Part shown: positions 57,901 to 64,000 of the stretch, one piece after another
Position numbering within the stretch: position 1 is the first letter of the stretch
Layout of the letters: each line of letters opens with the position of its first letter
Assembly (NCBI GenBank): GCA_019059635.1
Contig: JAGVRJ010000007.1
Coordinates: 1,736,001-1,800,000, forward strand
From: Proales similis
Taxonomy: Eukaryota; Rotifera; Eurotatoria; Ploima; Proalidae
DNA: 64,000 nt
Direction: 5' to 3'
Program-made: the position numbers and the translations under genes
The notes under the pieces: generated by a model
Seen by the model: only the letters and a program-made list of their open reading frames with translations
The model's database searches: none
Told to the model about the DNA's origin: nothing

Positions 57901-59692
57901 CTAAATGGTGAATTTTCGACTGCACAATTCATCGTAAACGTCTCTTTCAACGCTGTTCTTTGCCACAATTGCCAAAAATTTATCCAATGGACACTTGCCA
58001 TCGACGGTTGGGCAAGTCGGTAACGCCAATCGCTTTACAAACACAAAGTGAAAGATCTCTTACTGGAATAAGTCGCAATTTGAAACGGTAATTACCTCGC
58101 CACAATAAAACAGCTGCACAAAATATTGAGGCTTGTCCACTGAATCGGCGGGCACATGGCGCCACAGCTCGATAATAAGATCGGCAGCGAACGGCGGCCA
58201 TTTGTGATTATCATGAGTAATTGTGTCGAATGCGACCAACATTGCATTTAATGTGGTGTCATGCGCCGAAAAGTATTTAAATTTGTGAACAAGCTGCCTA
58301 AAATTTGAATCTTCACCAAATCTGATCGAACTGAACAAGAATAAAAATGCAGTGACTTTTCTGGCTTGAGACTTGGCTCGGCAGCTTCAGTCAGAGCTTT
58401 TCGGATCATTTCGAGAAGGAGACCGCAGGAAATTTTCACGTCGTGGCTATTGCCTGAGTTTTAAAAACGAGCAGATCTAGAGCTTGCTTCAAATGTTTTA
58501 CTTATTTGTGGCCGTCATCTCCATATTGGCGTATCGTTCGGCTTTTTCAATCAAAGGATACAGCTCTTGAGGAATTGGTTTGTCATGTGCCTTATTTAGC
58601 CAAGTGCATGCGACAGCTTTTTTTTTTGTTTCTATTCAACTCTTTTCTAGTCGAGAAAACTCACCAGTCGGGCAAGTACGTCATCTCGAAAGCCAGTGAA
58701 TATGTATTTTTTCTTTTCTTCGGCGTTCAAGTTGAGAATTTTGTTCAGCGCATGCAGATTCTCAACGTATTCAACGTGCTGCAAGAGTGTGAGGCTGTCC
58801 AGGAATTTGTGTAGTTGCGCAAAATATTCACAATTCAAATGATTGGGAAACAGGAAATCATCTTCCAGCTCATGGACATGAATAATGAAAGGCTCTTTGA
58901 TTAGGCTTTCAAATAGCATCACGAGGCAATTGGTCAGCTAAGCGGTCATCTACCATTGGTTTTCACGTTAGGTGACTCTGTATAGATTCCAGCGAGCAGA
59001 CTCTTGGCCGAGAAGATCGTTCGTCTGTAGTGCGTTGAACGGCAGCTAAACACAGTCAAAAATTAGCGAGCTCTAGATTGGCTCTCGAGGCTGAAAAAGC
59101 TTACTAGAGCTCTTCAGCATTGTAAGTTGGCGACAAAAAGCCAAGCTGATTAACATATCGCTCTCGGATTCGACGTCCTAAATCGTACAGCTGCTTCTCG
59201 CCTACTTTGGTTAGTTGGCCTCGTCCAACACCGCCCTAAATTGAGTTGATTTGCAAAGTGTATTGAAATTGAAAGCCAAAGCACGCCAGAGACAACCTTT
59301 AAAAGGTTGGACATGTTCAATCGGTCAAAGTAGGAGAGACGCTCGTGAAAATCGGTGCCATCAATGCGTCTAAGTCTGTAATTGGCCAGTACAAATGGTT
59401 CGAGCAGTTCGGGCTCATACTCGGCCTTGATGCGGCGATTGAAAGAACACGGAAGACTGCAAATCTTGCCAAACCTTACCTCTTCGAGCGCGGACACACA
59501 ATGAAGAGGAGTGCGGGCACCGTGTCTGGTGAACAGTAGCACGCTGACTAGCTCGTCGGAAGACTTGGATTTCGCCTGCAACTGTCCACCATGCAGCGGA
59601 GCGTATGAGCTCTTGACCAGAATCAGGCCGGCAGTGCCCAGTCCAATAAGCTTTGCAGCTCTTTTCGCATGCAGCCAACTTGCATTGAACAT
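57901..59692 (-). CDS. ACP6: Histidine acid phosphatase, ACP6-like (lysophosphatidic acid phosphatase)
   Basis: A multi-exon gene. The N-terminus (MFNASWLHAKRAAKLIGLGT) is basic and then hydrophobic, fitting a mitochondrial signal. The catalytic RHGxRxP block is VLLFTRHGARTPLHCVSA. Later come GGVGRGQLTKVGEKQLYDLG, LGFLSPTYNAEE, the second catalytic block YFSAHDTTLNAMLVAFDTI with HDNHKWPPFAADLIIELW, and a final exon GKCPLDKFLAIV ending SRKFTI. The motif order and the HKWPPFA phrase match ACP6, which removes phosphate from lysophosphatidic acid in mitochondria. The last intron uses the GAG/GTAATT donor near 58100, keeping the frame. The middle exons (58250-59080) were not all edge-mapped. Confidence 0.86.
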
Positions 59693-59813
59693 GTTTCGCC
59701 AAGAAGTTTATTAATGAATGAAAGTATCTCATTGAGCGCGACGGCTTATGAATGAGTCGTATGCTAAATTGAGCTAGAAAGCAAAACATAGCTTCACCAA
59801 TGCTAGCCGAGAG

Positions 59814-60233
59814 TTAGTCTAGTATTTTCTTTATGTCGGCGTGTAGCGCCTCTACTTGAACCGAAATCTTCCTTATCTCCTCCTCGAGCTGTTTGGTCCG
59901 TTCTAGACTCTCCTTGACCGCATTGAACTTTTGTTTGATTTGTTTTGAGTAGGAGGCCTTCATACGGTTGAACAGTTCGACGACTTGTTGGCACAACTCT
60001 TCGTTCCAATTGGATAGACTGATTTGAAGCTGTTCGTTGAGTTTTTCGTCTCTTTCTCGCTTGGCGTTCAGCCTTCTAAATATCTCGTTGCCGTGTAGAG
60101 TGATGGCGCTTATGTTGAAATCGCCCATTTGCTTTGGCTCGAATCTATCCTCCAACTTGCTATTGTCTTCAAGCTGCTCTTTTCTCTCAGCATCGCTTTC
60201 TGCCTCATTTGCCGAATTCACGAGCGCAGCCAT
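59814..60233 (-). CDS. Small coiled-coil protein, SYCE2-like
   Basis: An intronless frame of 139 residues. An acidic N-terminus is followed by one long helix (IFRRLNAKRERDEKLNEQLQ to LEEEIRKISVQVEALHADIK). The layout, with a charged R-K/R-x-D-x-x-L start and a closing LE-E-I/L-K-x-V-x-x-L-x-D pattern, resembles synaptonemal complex central element protein 2, a meiotic protein that bundles chromosome axes. Coiled-coil similarity is weak evidence, so treat the name as a hypothesis. Confidence 0.5.
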   Translation of the reverse strand: MAALVNSANEAESDAERKEQLEDNSKLEDRFEPKQMGDFNISAITLHGNEIFRRLNAKRERDEKLNEQLQISLSNWNEELCQQVVELFNRMKASYSKQIKQKFNAVKESLERTKQLEEEIRKISVQVEALHADIKKILD

Positions 60234-60488
60234 TTGAACGAGAAAAAATTTAAAATGAAAAATTTGAAACGTTTTTATTGGTTTCTAAATAAGCGCCGGT
60301 TTAGAGTGAGAGAGAGAGAGAGAATTTAAAAATAGAAACTGAAAGCGTCTGTCGGAGTTGGGAATCGTGAAAATTGTTATCAAGTTCATTGATTTGTTGT
60401 TGCGGTTGTTACTTGATGAAGAGACTCGCGCTTTTCATTTGCTCGTCAAAGTATCGAGTAATGTGCTTCAGAGTTGACGACGCCATTT

Positions 60489-61690
60489 TTAAGCGGCAAA
60501 ACAAAAGCTTTCATCTGTATTTACCCGTCTGTCCATTGAAACGGCCATGTCGTACAAGTTCTTGCCGTAGTCGTTTGTGCAGTTCAGATTTGCTCCGTGT
60601 TCGACCAGCAGTTTGACAAGAGGCAAGTTGCCGTTTATGGTCGCGATCATCAGCGGTGTCTTCTTCTCATTGTCCACCTCGTCGACGTTGGCCTTGAACT
60701 TGATCAGCAACTTGGCCAGCTCGACTTTTCCATTGATGGCCGCGATTCGGGTCAATGGCGTCCATCCATTTCCGTCCCGAACGTTGGGATCAGCGCCGTC
60801 CAGTAGGAACCACTCCAGAGTGTTAAAATGGCCTCCGTCGGCGGCGTAGTGAATCGGATACATTCCTGCTTTGTCCCTCATGTCATAGCGCGCTCCGTAC
60901 TTTCGCAGCGACTTGACAAAGTTCGATCTGCCGTAGAACGCTGCCATCATGAGCGGCGTTTTCAAATTTTCGTTCTGCGCGTTCACGTCGCAGTCGAACT
61001 CGAGCATCAGCTCAAACATCCTTCAAAGTAAACGCGATATAAGCAGAGAAGGCGAGTAGGCGGAAATTGAGAGCCATTTTACTCAAAGTTGTCTTTGATG
61101 ATTGTGACCACCAGCGGCAGATTGCCAAACTTGTCCGGAATTTCTAGGAACCGATTGCCAGTCTGCGACTGCAGCATTGCTTCCACCTCGCTTTTGCGAT
61201 CAAGCAGAATGGCCCGGTGGAAAGTCTCTCCATTCAGCGGCTCCTCTAAAATGTGCGCGTTTCGTCACTTGTACTCGTTCTGCATGGCTCAGTTGAGCTC
61301 AGCTCTATTCTTACTCGTCGTTTTGACTCTGCACCCAGCGCTGTACTCGGTGCGATCGCTCTCAGGCCCGTAAACACACAGCCTGTAGGTGTATTCGGTG
61401 GATGGAACTAGGCCGTCGATTGTGGTTGAACTTGCGTAACCACTTTGAAGAGCGATTTGAAACCAAGTGGCGCTAATGAAACTGAAAAAAAAGAGCCTCT
61501 TACGTGTAAACGGTGCCCCACTCTTTCTGATTGGTGTTGCTCAGCTCTTGAATGGAGAAAATGTTTCGATTTGCGCTCTTGAACTTGTCTCTCACATGGT
61601 CCCAAACGAGCTCGATTGAACAGTGGGTGACCTTGCCGACCACGGGCGGATCTGGTTTGCCTTCTCTCACTTGAGAAACTCGATTAGCAT
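60489..61690 (-). CDS. FANK1: Fibronectin type III and ankyrin repeat protein FANK1
   Basis: Multiple exons. The 5' exons encode an FN3 domain (PDPPVVGKVTHCSIELVWDH, YASSTTIDGLVPSTEYTYRL). A linker follows with EPLNGETFHRAILLDRKSEV. The exon 60489-61019 encodes ankyrin repeats: NLKTPLMMAAFYGRSNFVKS, AGMYPIHYAADGGHFNTLEW, NGWTPLTRIAAINGKVELAK and KKTPLMIATINGNLPLVKLL. FN3 followed by ankyrin repeats is the FANK1 arrangement, a testis-enriched protein of male germ cells and cilia in other animals. The N-terminal start exon was not located with confidence. The C-terminus may differ if another 3' exon (near 60413-60485, SSTLKHITRYFDEQMKS) is used. Confidence 0.85.
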
Positions 61691-62308
61691 TCGTCGAATC
61701 TAGGCCAATCTAGTTGGCTTACTCAGCTTGCGGCGTGCCGAACTACTTTACTTCTCCGATTGAAATTCAAAATTCATATGAATGATCTAAACAACCGAGC
61801 AAAGCCTGATTTTTATAGGTGTTTGTATAGGGCGCGCATTTCTGCCAAGCTTAGACCTTGACAGCGGAAGCGATTAGGAGTCGATCGCGCAGATTTGAAT
61901 GAATGCAAATATTTGATTAACGCAATGCAAATGAAATTTCTTAAAGCACTTGAAACAACAATTGGAGCAAACAATGGCACCGGTTTGATCGATGCCGATT
62001 CAATTTAGGCGATGAGTTGGCGTCAGACACCAACTGTTGCTTTTGCGTCGATGTGAACGCGCGCTTTTTAGGATAAACAATAGATTGTGCTCACTCGGAT
62101 AGAGAAAATAAAAATTGATCGATCGTAAGAGAGAAGAAAACTTGGTGCCAAGAGAAGGTGTGCACTTGCTCTCAGCAGAGCTGCTTAAGGATCTGCTAAA
62201 TGGAGCCGAGTCGAGCGTACTGAGACGCCGCTTCTACTTGTTCGTTTGTTTTCTGCTTTTTCAATTGTATTTCGAAAATCAAACACCTTTGCCGAATGCC
62301 TAGCACGC

Positions 62309-62333
62309 CCACACACACACACACACACACACA
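62309..62333. repeat. (CA)n microsatellite
   Basis: About 25 bases of CA repeat, the longest dinucleotide run in the window. Confidence 0.88.
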
Positions 62334-62512
62334 AACGAGGCTCTTTGGACTTTTCTCGACTCAAATTAGCCAGCAACCGGCAAACAAACAGCGTTCTTTG
62401 TGTGACTGGGTGACTATAAGCAATGGGTGACTATTAGACGCGATGCTGGTTGTATGTGACTGGTGGTCGAATTTGACAAGCAAGAACGATTGTGTTCTAT
62501 TCACGCGCTTTC

Positions 62513-62537
62513 TTTCTCTCTCTCTCTCTCTCTCTCT
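62513..62537. repeat. (TC)n microsatellite
   Basis: About 25 bases of TC repeat within 200 bases of the CA run. Confidence 0.88.
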
Positions 62538-63685
62538 GTGACCGAAAATACAATTAGTAAATGCATGAGCCTCATCAGCTTGACAACTGGCCGTATACAG
62601 AGAAATTCCAATCAAGCCGCGAAAATAATTTATTCCCGCTTAAAAAAGAAAAGAAAGAAAACGAGTGCAAGAGAGAGAGAGAGAAGGACAGAAAGGCGAG
62701 AGAAAGAACGAACGGGAGAAGAACAACCATGTAGGGCTTAGGAAAAGGATTGTCGATCAAGTCGCTCGTTTAGTCAAATTTATTTCTTAATGCTTATCAC
62801 GCTATTAAACTGCGTAATCAGTTTTCCTATGCCGGCACTTGAATAAACTGGCTCGGCTATTTTCTTGATTTAAGTCACAAAGCTTTTACAACTGCCACTT
62901 TATTGGCTTGCTTGGTCGACAACTGCCGGTCGCTTCGAGTTGACACGATTTTGTTGAAAGTGAATTTCCATTTCTTGAGCCCAGACCTTTGCTTCTGCGC
63001 GAAAATTTCGACACTCCAACACCGACGAGAGGAAAGAAGAATGAGCGATTCAATCGCCTACACACTTGAAGAAAATGCCGCTGAATGGAAGCAAGGCGAA
63101 CATGACTAATCGAAAGTAAATAAATGATTAATCGACTGCTGGTCGGCGGCCAGGTGTTTAGCTTAGTTTTGTGTCGTCGAAAAATCGAAACGAAGACTTT
63201 TGTAACGAATGAACGCATGTCGATCTAATATGATTCATATGCGAATTATGCCTTTTGATTATTATTCGGCATTTGAATGTGATTGTCGCTAGTTGGGGCG
63301 CTCACCTCAGAAAGAGGCCGGCTTTCAGACAACTCACCATGGGCACCTAAATGCAGGGCCTTTCTCTCGGCGATGGATGAAACGGCGACGGTGATAAAGT
63401 TGAGCCCACGTGACTGAACCAAGTAGATAGATGGCAGACAAAAGAGGAGATGCTGTCCTTATCTCCCCTTCTATTGCCTCCACTCCTCTCTGTGTTCTAA
63501 TTTCTACGATGCGCGCTGCAAGCATCTGATAAACAAAAGACATCTGACCGTTCTGACGCGCGCTCTGTTTAATCGTTACTTTTCTTTGTTGTTGTCTATT
63601 TTCCTAGACATTAACCATTTCGGAGCGAAACAAATTCGAGCGTCGAGTAGACCGTGGCCTAAAAAAGCAGGAAAAGCAAAGTCAA

Positions 63686-64000
63686 GATGATGACCGTAAG
63701 TTACTCGCTTCTGAATCGACGCCTTTATATTTGGATTTAAACCCGATTGCGAACAGGACGAGTTGGATAGAGAAGTGAGCCTGAAAGACGATCGCGCCGA
63801 ATCGGTCGATTTGAGTTCCAATTCTGATCCCAATTCGGATGGATTTCTCAAAATTGAGATCTCGGACGCGCTGAACGAGAAAGACAAAGTCAAGTTCACG
63901 GTGAAGACCAAGGCAAGTGAGCTCAGTCGAGATTTTGGATTCGAAACTTTTAACCGTCATTTCGGTGCACAGACCAATTTGAAAGACTTTAACCAGAGCG
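63686..64000 (+). CDS. Sorting nexin SNX5/SNX6 type, partial (5' end)
   Basis: Exon 1 (63686-63694) gives MMT. Exon 2 (63757-63912) gives DELDREVSLKDDRAESVDLS and then LKIEISDALNEKDKVKFTVK. Exon 3 begins at 63973 with TNLKDFNQS and runs off the window. The phrase SDAL/VxE+DKVKFTVxTK starts the PX domain of SNX5/6/32, which pair with SNX1/2 in ESCPE-1 endosomal recycling coats. Exon 2 ends AAG followed by GCAAGT: only this GC donor keeps the frame with exon 3, so it is a GC-AG intron. Confidence 0.85.

Larger units (their letters stand above)
61691..63685. other. Intergenic, no gene seen
   Basis: About 2 kb between divergent genes, with a CA run (62309-62333), a TC run (62513-62537) and GA-rich stretches (62670-62705). 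A 22-codon ATG frame lies at 63042-63110, too small to call. Confidence 0.5.

Noticed and set aside
62309-62537. Regular repeats as a CRISPR-like array
   Set aside because: They are CA and TC microsatellites with no spacers, in an animal genome.
63042-63110. 22-codon ATG frame
   Set aside because: Too short to distinguish from chance, with no conservation evidence.

Overview
This window is nuclear DNA from a compact-genome bilaterian animal. The genes are spliced, most introns are about 35 to 65 nt, and intergenic gaps are mostly a few hundred bases. About two dozen genes are recognisable, all of them animal families: metabotropic glutamate receptor, NK2 homeobox, ceramide synthase, TMED10, TBP, PARG, Taspase-1, TOE1, FANK1 and RPL4. 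I saw no transposons, CRISPR arrays or prokaryotic operons. The species cannot be fixed from the sequence. A miniaturised invertebrate with a reduced genome is a reasonable guess, and no more than that.

Layout. 0-10 kb: Tudor-domain protein (-, cut by the window edge), a myosin with a C-terminal SH2 domain (+), SLC7A6OS/Iwr1 (-), a coiled-coil protein with two RanBP2-type zinc fingers (+). 10-18 kb: SLC35A4-like transporter (+), TMED10 (+), a large unrecognised helical protein (+), YIPF1/2 (-), mitochondrial glycine carrier SLC25A38 (-), SF3B5 (-). 18-23 kb: a metabotropic glutamate receptor (-) with a C-type lectin-like domain inserted in its ligand-binding ectodomain. 25-31 kb: F-box/WD40 protein (-) and RPL4 (-), whose three long introns carry box C/D snoRNAs including a clear U18. 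31-36 kb: TBP (+), a sushi-domain membrane protein (-), a coiled-coil protein (-). 36-45.5 kb: LRR ectodomain protein (+), PARG (-), an unknown charged protein (+), TOE1 (+), ceramide synthase (-). 45.5-54 kb: two gene-poor blocks (about 2.9 and 3.6 kb) on either side of an NK2-class homeobox gene (-). 54-64 kb: GPR180/TMEM145-like receptor (+), Taspase-1 (-), ACP6-like phosphatase (-), SYCE2-like coiled-coil protein (-), FANK1 (-), and the first exons of a SNX5/6-type sorting nexin (+).

The genes are mostly unrelated housekeeping or developmental loci packed together, not a single pathway. Membrane traffic is represented several times (TMED10, YIPF, SNX, nucleotide-sugar transporter), as are RNA and transcription machinery (TBP, Iwr1, SF3B5, TOE1, RPL4 with snoRNAs). 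The most unusual items are the lectin-in-receptor fusion and the SH2 myosin. In both, one open frame or phase-consistent splicing ties the unexpected domain to the host protein.
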